A stretch of DNA of 64,000 nt from Bacteroidota bacterium (lineage in GTDB: Bacteria > Bacteroidota > Bacteroidia > Flavobacteriales_D > Sanyastnellaceae): NCBI GenBank assembly GCA_027624855.1, contig JAQBTQ010000003.1, positions 97,899 through 161,898 on the forward strand, read 5' to 3'. Each line of letters starts with the position of its first letter. Within the stretch, counting starts at the first letter, position 1. Both the position numbers and the translations under genes were made by a program. The notes under the pieces were generated by a model, which ran no database searches, was not told the origin of the DNA, and worked only from the letters and a program-made list of their open reading frames with translations. This document shows positions 25,633 through 33,448 of the stretch, piece after piece.

Positions 25633-25962
25633 TTAAAGATACGTTTTCAAATCAACCGGGTCGATGCCTGAATGGTTCGCGTGATGCACGACTTTACCAT
25701 TGACAAGATAAATCAGTTGTGGTGATTGATGCTGAAGCTTCAAATCTGAGGCTATGGCATCGCTCACGTCACGATGGATAAGCAGATCCAGGAGAAACGC
25801 TTCAATTTTTTCAGGTAAATCCCAGCGTTGCTCGGTGAGTCTAAGGGCCATTCGACTGACGCTGCATCGTGTGCTGTGCTTGAAAATCACAACCGGTGCA
25901 GTCTTAGATCGCTCGTAAGCCATCTTCCAGTCTTCCATTGAAGCCAATGTTTTCCAATTCAT
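25633..25962 (-). CDS. ytxJ: Bacillithiol system redox-active protein YtxJ
   Basis: A 109-residue thioredoxin-fold protein with the YtxJ signature FKHSTRCSVS (Cys33 is the only active-site cysteine) and SPQLIYLVNGKVVHHANHSGI near the C-terminus with the cis-Pro loop. It is thought to act as a monothiol bacilliredoxin that removes bacillithiol from protein cysteines. Its presence together with bshC at 6.9 kb supports a working bacillithiol system. It is the first gene of the ytxJ / pRiA4b-like / miaA / mutS2 operon. Confidence 0.88.
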   Translation of the reverse strand: MNWKTLASMEDWKMAYERSKTAPVVIFKHSTRCSVSRMALRLTEQRWDLPEKIEAFLLDLLIHRDVSDAIASDLKLQHQSPQLIYLVNGKVVHHANHSGIDPVDLKTYL

Positions 25963-25998
25963 CTGTTGCGGTAAATTTGCTCAAAAATACCAAGCTCC

Positions 25999-26532
25999 AT
26001 GGATACCCGATTCATAAAAATACCGCTCGTTTTGGCGACTTTAGCTTACACTGTTCAACTTTTTGTTGATGGTTATTATGGTTATGGTTCGGGGATGGCG
26101 TTATTGACTGTTTTAATGGTTCTTCTCACCCTGCAAAGCATGCGGATGATTATGGCTTTTCTCAGTCTGCGTCAACAAAAGATGGAAGATGCGCGTAAAT
26201 GGTTGGGTAGGGTGAATCCCAATCACTTGTGGAAGAGAAGGAGGGGCTATTGGTATTTCTTGTCTGGCAGTTTAGCGATGGAGATGAACATGAATGAAGC
26301 TGAGAAACTGCTGAAGCATGCCCTGGATTTGGGCTTGAAACAAGATCACGACAAAGCTGCTGTGAAACTGAACTTGGCCGTTGTGGCTTCTGCGAAACGC
26401 AAACCGAAATTGGCAAAAGCTTTGTTGAATGAATGCAAAAGGCTCGATGCAAAGGGAATGCTGAAAAAGGACATCAAGCAGGTCGAAGCCGCGATGCGCA
26501 ACCCCATGCAAATGCGCATGAAAGGGCGCTAA
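25999..26532 (+). CDS. Membrane protein with TPR-like repeats, function unknown
   Basis: A 177-residue protein with two N-terminal membrane spans (about 8-25 and 30-58) and a soluble helical part with TPR-like units (NEAEKLLKHALDLGLKQDHDKAAVKLNLA, then KPKLAKALLNECKRLD). The sequence ends in a Met-rich basic tail (NPMQMRMKGR). Small two-span TPR proteins like this are common in Bacteroidota and serve as scaffolds, but no specific partner is indicated. It is divergent from the ytxJ operon, 36 bases away. Confidence 0.7.
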   Translation: MDTRFIKIPLVLATLAYTVQLFVDGYYGYGSGMALLTVLMVLLTLQSMRMIMAFLSLRQQKMEDARKWLGRVNPNHLWKRRRGYWYFLSGSLAMEMNMNEAEKLLKHALDLGLKQDHDKAAVKLNLAVVASAKRKPKLAKALLNECKRLDAKGMLKKDIKQVEAAMRNPMQMRMKGR

Positions 26533-26554
26533 TCAAGATTTGACGGCATTTAAA

Positions 26555-26869
26555 TCAAAGGGAATCGAGATCGGTGGATGTCGATTCTTGGGCTTCTATA
26601 AAAACTGCTTGTACACGTTTGAGCAGCATGGTACTGCACAATTCGGCCTCTCTACAGAGCGCTTTCAATTCTGCTTCTCCTGTTTTGTTTGACCAATTAG
26701 TAGACTTGAGTTGACCGATGAAATGCCTCAATTCCTTGTTGCTCTGTCGAACGATTCGCTGCGCTTCGGCTTGTTTTTCTGGATGCCTCAACAACAATTG
26801 CAAGCACTGTTCATTCACTTCGCTGAAGAAGGAATGGATCGCACGTTGAATGTGATTAAGAGGTAGCAA
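26555..26869 (-). CDS. Small helical protein of unknown function (TTG start)
   Basis: A 104-residue frame that begins with TTG and has no in-frame ATG until the last quarter. It is predicted to be helical (QRAIHSFFSEVNEQCLQLLL, EAQRIVRQSNKELRHFIGQL, ELKALCREAELCSTMLLKRV) with no signal peptide. No family is recognised. Support comes from the amphipathic helix pattern and from filling an otherwise empty gap; the lack of a good start codon keeps confidence modest. Confidence 0.45.
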   Translation of the reverse strand: MLPLNHIQRAIHSFFSEVNEQCLQLLLRHPEKQAEAQRIVRQSNKELRHFIGQLKSTNWSNKTGEAELKALCREAELCSTMLLKRVQAVFIEAQESTSTDLDSL

Positions 26870-26954
26870 TGGAGAAGCGTTGTGATCAAGAATGCATGAA
26901 GTGCACCTCCCAATATAGAGTGATTAACGCCTGATTCCAAACGAGTTATGAAAA

Positions 26955-28976
26955 TTACTCGTTGAGAAGTTTTCGAATGGCCTCTGCCAATCGGGCATTG
27001 GCTAAAAATTGCCTTTCCAAGTTTTCTGCAAATGGAAATGCAGTGTCCAAGCCGCCAACCCTTCTCACGGGCGCATCCAGATGATGCCAGGCCATTTCTT
27101 GAATTCGCGCACTGATCTCTGCTCCGATTCCTCCTGTAATTGTGTCTTCATGCAGCACCAATACACGATTGGTCTTCGCAACGCTTTGTGAGACCGTTTC
27201 TTCATCCCATGGAAGCAACGTTCTTAAATCAATGATTTCAATCGATGCTTCGGAGGCTTTTGCAGCTTCTTCCGCCCAATGCACCCCGAGGCCATAAGTT
27301 ACGATGGTTAAATCATCGCCTTTTTGTACAAGTCGCGCTTTGCCAATTTCAGTTGAATAAGGTTCTTCAGGTACCACGCCACTCAATGATCGATAGAGGA
27401 ATTTATGTTCGAAGAACAAGACCGGATTTGGATCTTCTAAAGCTCGGAGTAACAGGCCTTTCGCATCGCTGGGAGTCGATGGGTAAACTATTTTCAATCC
27501 GGGGACATGAAAAAACCACGCCTCAGTTGATTGACTATGAAAGGGCCCAGCCCCAACATTTCCTCCTGTTGGCATGCGAACAACGACATCGGCATTTTGT
27601 CCCCACCTCCAATGAATTTTAGCCAAATTGTTCACGATTTGGTTGAATCCAACCGTTACAAAGTCGCTGAATTGCATTTCCATCATGGCCTTCTTGTTGG
27701 CGATGCTTAATCCAAGCGCGGCTCCAACAATAGCTGATTCACACAGGGGTGTGTTCCTAACGCGATCATTTCCGAATCGCTCAACGAATCCTTCAGTCAC
27801 CTTGAACACGCCTCCATATTCCGCTATGTCTTGGCCCATCAGCACCAAATCGGGATACGCCTCCATCGCCTGACTGAGACCTTCACTAATCGCATCGATC
27901 AGCCGCAATTCCCTTTCAGAATGGACAGCCGAGGCATCTGGCAATTGCGAATTTGGAACCGGAGCGAACCGATCTGCCAATTCAACATCAACCGAAGCTT
28001 CAATTGGTGGCTGATTTGCGGCTTCCTCCAATCCAGAGAGAATGGATTGACTGTGTGCGGTTCTTATTTCTTCGATCCAATCGTCTTGGAACACACCAGA
28101 ATCCAGCCCCCATTGGGTAAACTGCTCGACGGGGTCAATTTGGCTCCAATGCTCAATCAAACCCTCTGGATAGTATTTCGTGCCAGAAGCTTCTTCATGT
28201 CCACGCATCCGGAAGGTCTTGAATTCTAATAAGATGGGCCGTGGGTTTTTGCGAATCGACTCTGCAGCAGATTTTACGGCATGGTAAACGGCCAGGACGT
28301 CATTGCCGTCTACTTGCAAGGCATCTTCTGGTGGAATGCCGTAACCAATGGCTTTATCCGTGAAATGTTCGCAACGGAATTGTTCTCGAGAGGGCGTAGA
28401 TAATCCCCAGGCGTTGTTCTCAATGCCAATGATGACAGGCAGTTGCCATACGGCAGCCACATTCACGGCTTCGTGAAAATCCCCTTCGGACGCGCCGCCA
28501 TCACCTGTAAATACCATGGTGGCTTTTTGGGATTGGTCGAGTTTTTGTGCCAGTGCGATTCCATCCGCAATTCCCAATTGCGGTCCCAAATGCGAAATCA
28601 TGCCAACAATATGATGCTCCTTTGATCCGAAATGAAAAGACCGATCTCGACCTTTGGTGAATCCAAGAGCCTTTCCTTGGAACTGAGCAAACAGTCGATC
28701 CAAACCAATGCCACGCGTTGTAAATATTCCGAGATTTCTGTGCATCGGCAGGATGAACTCATCTGGTTCCAATGCCGCTGCGGTACCAACTGAAATGGCT
28801 TCTTGACCCATCCCGCTAAACCACTTCGAGATCTTACCCTGTCGGAGCTGGCTGAGCATTTTTTCCTCAATCATACGAGGCAACAACAGTTGGTTGTACA
28901 AATGTCGAATGTCCTCATCGGTTAAATCACGACGATCGAAAAGGAGAGGATTATGAGGGAAATCTGTCAAAGCCAT
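26955..28976 (-). CDS. 2-oxo acid dehydrogenase E1 component, fused alpha and beta subunits (branched-chain type)
   Basis: A 673-residue protein joining the two E1 subunits. Residues 1-330 are E1-alpha with the thiamine diphosphate motif GDGGASEGDFHEA...ENNAWG (about 158-190) and FRMRGHEEASG. Residues 350-673 are E1-beta with LVLMGQDIAEYGGVFKVTEG, NTPLCESAIVGAALGLS and PYSTEIGKARLVQKGDDLTIVTYG. Fused E1 proteins of this sort are typical of Bacteroidota and probably decarboxylate branched-chain 2-oxo acids, giving precursors of iso-branched fatty acids. E2 and E3 genes are not in the window. A pyruvate substrate cannot be excluded. Confidence 0.88.
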   Translation of the reverse strand: MALTDFPHNPLLFDRRDLTDEDIRHLYNQLLLPRMIEEKMLSQLRQGKISKWFSGMGQEAISVGTAAALEPDEFILPMHRNLGIFTTRGIGLDRLFAQFQGKALGFTKGRDRSFHFGSKEHHIVGMISHLGPQLGIADGIALAQKLDQSQKATMVFTGDGGASEGDFHEAVNVAAVWQLPVIIGIENNAWGLSTPSREQFRCEHFTDKAIGYGIPPEDALQVDGNDVLAVYHAVKSAAESIRKNPRPILLEFKTFRMRGHEEASGTKYYPEGLIEHWSQIDPVEQFTQWGLDSGVFQDDWIEEIRTAHSQSILSGLEEAANQPPIEASVDVELADRFAPVPNSQLPDASAVHSERELRLIDAISEGLSQAMEAYPDLVLMGQDIAEYGGVFKVTEGFVERFGNDRVRNTPLCESAIVGAALGLSIANKKAMMEMQFSDFVTVGFNQIVNNLAKIHWRWGQNADVVVRMPTGGNVGAGPFHSQSTEAWFFHVPGLKIVYPSTPSDAKGLLLRALEDPNPVLFFEHKFLYRSLSGVVPEEPYSTEIGKARLVQKGDDLTIVTYGLGVHWAEEAAKASEASIEIIDLRTLLPWDEETVSQSVAKTNRVLVLHEDTITGGIGAEISARIQEMAWHHLDAPVRRVGGLDTAFPFAENLERQFLANARLAEAIRKLLNE

Positions 28977-29049
28977 GATGCAAAATCATGACGAAGTTAC
29001 GTCTTGGGATTCAAGGTGATTCCGTGCCGCCTCGGTTTATATTCGCGAC

Positions 29050-30654
29050 ATGTCCGCAAAAGTAAAATCCATCATCATTGATGTGCGATTTCCTGTGGAA
29101 TGGTCAACTGATGAGAATCTGGTCAGGAAGGCCATAGCAAAGGAGCTTTCATGGTCTCCGAGTGACCTAGGCGACTATCGGGTGCTCAGGAAGAATCTCG
29201 ATGCGCGCAAGAAAACTATTCTGGCTATATGGCGAATTGAGGCGGCCAAAAGCGGTGATCGGTTGCCACCAATTCTGGACAGCTCATTCAGGCTGAATGC
29301 CCTTCCAGCAGGTGCGCAAGAAGCACACATCATTGGCGCCGGTCCCGCGGGCTTGTTTGCTGCCTTGAACTTGATCAAAAAAGGCGTCCGTCCCATCATT
29401 CTGGAAAGGGGTCAGCCTGTTCGTCAGCGTCGCCGTGATTTGGTCAACATTACTCGAAATCATCAGGTAGATTGGGATTCCAATTATTGCTTCGGGGAAG
29501 GTGGGGCTGGAACCTACAGCGATGGCAAACTGTACACACGCAGCCACAAACGCGGGAACATCGAAGAAGCGTTGCAGTGGCTTGTTCATTTTGGTGCTGA
29601 CCCGGAAATTTTGGTGGAAGCCCACCCGCACATCGGTACAAACAAGCTTCCTCAAATCATAGAGCGGATGCGTGAGGAGATTCTACAAGCGGGCGGAAAG
29701 TATATTTTCGGTGCGCGCCTATTAGACATCCAAGCAGAAAATGGAACGGTTTCAGCGATTCGATGGCTGGATGTGGAATCAGGGAAGGAGCAACTAAATC
29801 CTGTTCAGAAATTGGTCCTTGCAACAGGACACAGTGCAAGGGACATTTTTGAATTGTTCCATAGCAAAGGGTGGAAATTGGAATCAAAGCCTTTTGCCAT
29901 GGGTGTTCGAGTCGAACATCGACAGCGACTCATTGACGAAATTCAATACCACGGAAAACAACGTGGCGACTGGCTGCCGCCGGCTTCGTACAGGCTGGTA
30001 TGCCAGGTGAACGGTCGAGGAGTCCATTCCTTTTGCATGTGTCCAGGAGGGATTATTGCACCGTGTGCAACGGAACCAGACCAAATCGTTACCAATGGTT
30101 GGTCACCGTCCAAACGAAACAATCCATTTGCCAATTCTGGTATGGTGGTGCAAATTGATGAACAAGTTTGGCAAGAAGCTGGATTTGATGGAGTATTAGG
30201 CGGGCTAAATTTTCAGCGACATGTCGAGAAATTATGCTGGGAAGCAGCGGGTCAAACCCAACAGGCACCGGCGCAGCGGTTGATTGATTTTATCCATGGA
30301 GAACGGGGTCGTTTATCATCAGCCATTCCCCAAACATCTTACTTGCCTGGAGTGGTTTCAGTGAATTTGCGAGAACTCTTACCTCATGTGATTTCCGACG
30401 CTTTGGCAGAGGGATTTCGTGAGTTTGGAAAGCGAATGCCACTTTTTCTGGACCCACAAGCGGTCATTGTCGCGCCTGAGTCTCGAACGTCGAGCCCGAT
30501 AAGGATTCCGCGGGATTCCGTTTCATTGAATCACCCTGACGTCGATGGGGTTTATCCCTGTGGAGAAGGGGGTGGCTATGCAGGGGGGATTTTGTCCGCT
30601 GCGTTGGATGGACTCCGCGTTTCAGATCAGGTCGTTCAGTCTTTTGAGGCATAA
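29050..30654 (+). CDS. FAD-dependent dehydrogenase of the COG2509 type
   Basis: A 534-residue flavoprotein. A small N-terminal alpha/beta domain (1-85) precedes the FAD site AHIIGAGPAGLFAAL (GAGPAG at about 96-101). Family features follow: NYCFGEGGAGTYSDGKLYTR, VEAHPHIGTNKLPQI, the KLVLATGHSARD strand, FCMCPGGIIAPCATE and, near the end, GVYPCGEGGGYAGGILSAALDGL. These proteins are widespread and uncharacterised, though annotated as oxidoreductases. It ends at a bidirectional terminator. Confidence 0.88.
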   Translation: MSAKVKSIIIDVRFPVEWSTDENLVRKAIAKELSWSPSDLGDYRVLRKNLDARKKTILAIWRIEAAKSGDRLPPILDSSFRLNALPAGAQEAHIIGAGPAGLFAALNLIKKGVRPIILERGQPVRQRRRDLVNITRNHQVDWDSNYCFGEGGAGTYSDGKLYTRSHKRGNIEEALQWLVHFGADPEILVEAHPHIGTNKLPQIIERMREEILQAGGKYIFGARLLDIQAENGTVSAIRWLDVESGKEQLNPVQKLVLATGHSARDIFELFHSKGWKLESKPFAMGVRVEHRQRLIDEIQYHGKQRGDWLPPASYRLVCQVNGRGVHSFCMCPGGIIAPCATEPDQIVTNGWSPSKRNNPFANSGMVVQIDEQVWQEAGFDGVLGGLNFQRHVEKLCWEAAGQTQQAPAQRLIDFIHGERGRLSSAIPQTSYLPGVVSVNLRELLPHVISDALAEGFREFGKRMPLFLDPQAVIVAPESRTSSPIRIPRDSVSLNHPDVDGVYPCGEGGGYAGGILSAALDGLRVSDQVVQSFEA

Positions 30655-30685
30655 AAAAAAGCCACCTCGGTGGGCGGCTTTTTTT
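30653..30685. terminator. Bidirectional Rho-independent terminator
   Basis: AAAAAAAGCC is matched by GGCTTTTTTT, with a further CC/GG pair inside across one A-C mismatch (a G-U pair on the minus strand) and a loop of about 6 bases. It overlaps the stop codon of the FAD gene and ends 20 bases before the end of the convergent outer-membrane gene, so it can end transcripts from both sides. Confidence 0.85.
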
Positions 30686-30705
30686 AAGAATCTTGAAGTT
30701 TGGAA

Positions 30706-32229
30706 TCAATGCACAGCGGCAACTTCTGCATTCCATTCCAGTCCCAATAATTCGGCTGAGCGAACATCGATGAGTTTCCCATTGAAATCACCAACAATGA
30801 GGGCACCTTCAAAACCTGCACCTTGCAAATTTTTTAGTTCGGATTGTGCGGTTTCAAGATCGTTGATTACCGGTGTAACAAACGTCATCGCACTGGACTG
30901 TGTGAATTTTTGGGTAACGCGGCCATTTAAAAGAAATGGAGTCACCGCATTCATATCCAATGTTCGAACGTTGTCAGCCAATTGAACTCGGAAGCCGGGC
31001 CGAACAGTGGGCATGTGGCTTCTAAACTCATCCAAATTTGCCTCAATGATGACTGATTCACCCGGAACCTCGGTTCGATTTGATGTGTCTGAGGATTTTT
31101 TAGCCTTCACGGGAATGGTTGACTTTTCTCCTCCGAAGGTTTTGAGTAACCTCAACTCGGCAGGTGTGCGACCATTGGCATCTACGGGAGTAATTGCATT
31201 TTGTTCGTAATCCGTTTCCACGCGCTGGAACACTTCGATCACAGTTCCTTTGGCCTCAGCAGAATGCGCCCAATGGGCTTCCCATTGTTCTGGGCTCAAG
31301 GCCACGCCTTCAGCATTCACATCTTTGTGAGGAGAAAATGGCTCTTGATCAAGGTAGTCTGCTATGCCATCCTGGTCACTATCAATCGGACATCCGCATT
31401 TGTCAATGGCTACATTGGCCGGTGAATTAGGGCAACGATCTCGCTTGTCCTTGATGCCGTCTTGGTCATAATCATCCCCTAAATCAGCCCATCCTTCTGG
31501 ATATTCGATTTTTGGCTGAGCGAACTCCTTGCCCAGTCGTATTCCAATACCTGCCTGTGCAGTGGTCAGATAATCGGTGAGTCCTGGACGAGGGTCTAAG
31601 CTGGCCTCAGCTCCTGCTAAGATGGACATTGCTGCACTGGCGTATACCCGCGGTGACACGTTCATATTCAGACCGAATCGGATAGGGACAGCGATGCCTT
31701 GCTTTGTAAAAGTTTCAGATTCAAATGAGTAATCCGGAGTTAATTCCTGGGCTAACACATTGGCGTGTGGTTCGTCCTCCGACATGTCGTAGACCCTTCC
31801 ATCGGACCAATGATAATAGGTTAGTCCGTTAGCATCTGTCAAATCTTCGAAATTGGATTGTTGGAGAAAGTTGACTCCAATGCCAAACCAAGGCTGCAAA
31901 ACTTGATTTCGATCAAATGGCTTATGAATTCGAAGTCCAGCACCGATTCCTTGCCATTCAGAGATTTCGCTTCGACGATCGGCGGCTGTCAAGCCCAATG
32001 ATCCCCAATTGACTTCTGCGTCAGCTGAGCAAAATGGAAGGATTTGGGTGTTTAGAGCAAATTGTGTGGAATAGGCTCCCGTAGAAGCGATTTGAATTCC
32101 ATCTTCAAGGTTCGATGCCCCTGTAAAACTTGTTGGACCAGTAATCACCTGTACGGCTGTCTGGGCCATTAGGCCACTGAATGCCATCAAGCATAGTGCG
32201 AAGGGGAGTGAGTAATAAGCAATCCGCAT
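30706..32229 (-). CDS. Outer-membrane protein with thrombospondin type 3 repeats
   Basis: A 507-residue secreted protein. The signal peptide starts at ATG 32229 (MRIAYYSLPFALCLMAFSGLMAQ). A beta-barrel-like region (about 24-245) has strands such as GIGAGLRIHKPF and FGLNMNVSPRVYASAAMSI. Next come calcium-binding thrombospondin type 3 repeats DYDQDGIKDKRDRCPNSP and DSDQDGIADYLDQEP (about 250-290). The last 100 residues (RVQLADNVRTLD..., TAQSELKNLQGAGFEGALIVG) resemble a SPOR/peptidoglycan-type domain of Bacteroidota, instead of the usual OmpA domain. It probably links outer membrane and cell wall. Confidence 0.75.
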   Translation of the reverse strand: MRIAYYSLPFALCLMAFSGLMAQTAVQVITGPTSFTGASNLEDGIQIASTGAYSTQFALNTQILPFCSADAEVNWGSLGLTAADRRSEISEWQGIGAGLRIHKPFDRNQVLQPWFGIGVNFLQQSNFEDLTDANGLTYYHWSDGRVYDMSEDEPHANVLAQELTPDYSFESETFTKQGIAVPIRFGLNMNVSPRVYASAAMSILAGAEASLDPRPGLTDYLTTAQAGIGIRLGKEFAQPKIEYPEGWADLGDDYDQDGIKDKRDRCPNSPANVAIDKCGCPIDSDQDGIADYLDQEPFSPHKDVNAEGVALSPEQWEAHWAHSAEAKGTVIEVFQRVETDYEQNAITPVDANGRTPAELRLLKTFGGEKSTIPVKAKKSSDTSNRTEVPGESVIIEANLDEFRSHMPTVRPGFRVQLADNVRTLDMNAVTPFLLNGRVTQKFTQSSAMTFVTPVINDLETAQSELKNLQGAGFEGALIVGDFNGKLIDVRSAELLGLEWNAEVAAVH

Positions 32230-32292
32230 GGGTATGAAGGGATTAAGTTGAAAATTCATCCCCACCCTTTACGGAGCTTTTTCAAAAAGGTT

Positions 32293-33423
32293 TCAGTCCC
32301 CGTGCATTTGATGTTCTAATTCTTGTATTGCTTGCTTCGCGACATTCATGCCAATTGCAATGCCCATGCCCCCCATTCTCAGGGCCGCTATCCCATTTTT
32401 CCCAAAGGATTCGACGATGGTCGAACGTTCATTTCCAATTCCCAAAATGCCAGTCCACTCGTATTCAATTTGAACTTCTTGGGTTCTCGGAAACATTTCA
32501 TGAAGCCATTTAATCAGTTGATTGCGCGTTTGTGATTGATCGAGATTCCAGTGTCTGCCTCCTCCAATGAGCATTCGATTGCCAATGTTACGGATGTATA
32601 CGTAGCCGGCATCGATGTGTACAGCGTGGTTGAAAACCCAGCTCGTAATGGGCTCAGTGACAAGGACCAAGTTTGGAATGGGGATGACGTCGACATGAGG
32701 GATTAATTCCTTGCCAAATGCATTGGTTGCGACAATTACGTGTGGGATATGGGTCCATTTTTCAGCCTTGCTGCTGATTATTTTGATTCGCCAGTCGTTG
32801 CCAAATTTTTCAAGGGTGTCAATTCGGCAACCATTGATTAAGTCAATTCGGTTTTGTTGAACCTTCTCACGAAACCTCCGGTTGAGCTTTCCGGTGTCTA
32901 GGGTTCCTTCGAGCTTCGAGAACAGTGCTTGCTCACCTGGATGGCTTCGGTATTCCGGAATGGGTTCTGCGTCGACCAATTGAAAGGTGTCCGGGAAGCC
33001 AGTCGCTTGGTGAATCCATTGGTTCATTTCTTGAATTTCTCGGGCATTCGGCAAGGGCTCGCGGCTACCGCTTGGGAAAAACTCAAAACTGCCACTGGCA
33101 TTGTATCCAATATCCTCATGTTCAAAAGTGGAAAGCAATAACCTCAATCCATTGATTCGGCTCTGCACCAATTCAAGGGCAGCTTGATTGCCGAGCAATT
33201 TCCGATCTTCTTTCAATTCGGAATAGCTCCCAAAGCATGTGAACCCAGCATTTTTGGACGATCCCCCATGCCCAATCGGATCTTCATCGATGACGGTAAT
33301 CTTCCAATCCGGATGTAGCTCACGAGCGAACAACGCCGACGATAAACCAACGATTCCTCCACCAATAATGCACAAATCGATGCCTTCGAGCCATTCATTT
33401 GATTCCCAATAACTAAATGCCAT
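32293..33423 (-). CDS. FAD-dependent oxidoreductase of the D-amino-acid oxidase (DAO) family
   Basis: A 376-residue flavoenzyme with the N-terminal dinucleotide fold CIIGGGIVGLSSALFARE (about 18-35), the conserved GGSSKNAGF where substrate-pocket residues meet FAD, HVIVATNAFGKELIP, and a C-terminal MLIGGGRHWN plus GIAALRMGGMGIAIGMNVA that closes the FAD site. Members oxidise amine groups of small molecules (glycine, sarcosine, D-amino acids); the substrate here is unknown. The gene is divergent from the TPR gene with only 25 bases between start codons. Confidence 0.85.
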   Translation of the reverse strand: MAFSYWESNEWLEGIDLCIIGGGIVGLSSALFARELHPDWKITVIDEDPIGHGGSSKNAGFTCFGSYSELKEDRKLLGNQAALELVQSRINGLRLLLSTFEHEDIGYNASGSFEFFPSGSREPLPNAREIQEMNQWIHQATGFPDTFQLVDAEPIPEYRSHPGEQALFSKLEGTLDTGKLNRRFREKVQQNRIDLINGCRIDTLEKFGNDWRIKIISSKAEKWTHIPHVIVATNAFGKELIPHVDVIPIPNLVLVTEPITSWVFNHAVHIDAGYVYIRNIGNRMLIGGGRHWNLDQSQTRNQLIKWLHEMFPRTQEVQIEYEWTGILGIGNERSTIVESFGKNGIAALRMGGMGIAIGMNVAKQAIQELEHQMHGD

Positions 33424-33448
33424 ATTTTTACGTTGCAAGAGATAAAGG

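Noticed and set aside
26941..26962. ACGAGT/ACTCGT hairpin at the end of the E1 gene
   Set aside because: Only 6 pairs, AT-rich loop and no T tract; too weak to call a terminator.
29038..29045. TATATTCG as promoter of the FAD-dependent dehydrogenase
   Set aside because: It ends only 4 bases before the ATG and has no -33 partner at proper distance, so the predicted start would fall inside the gene.
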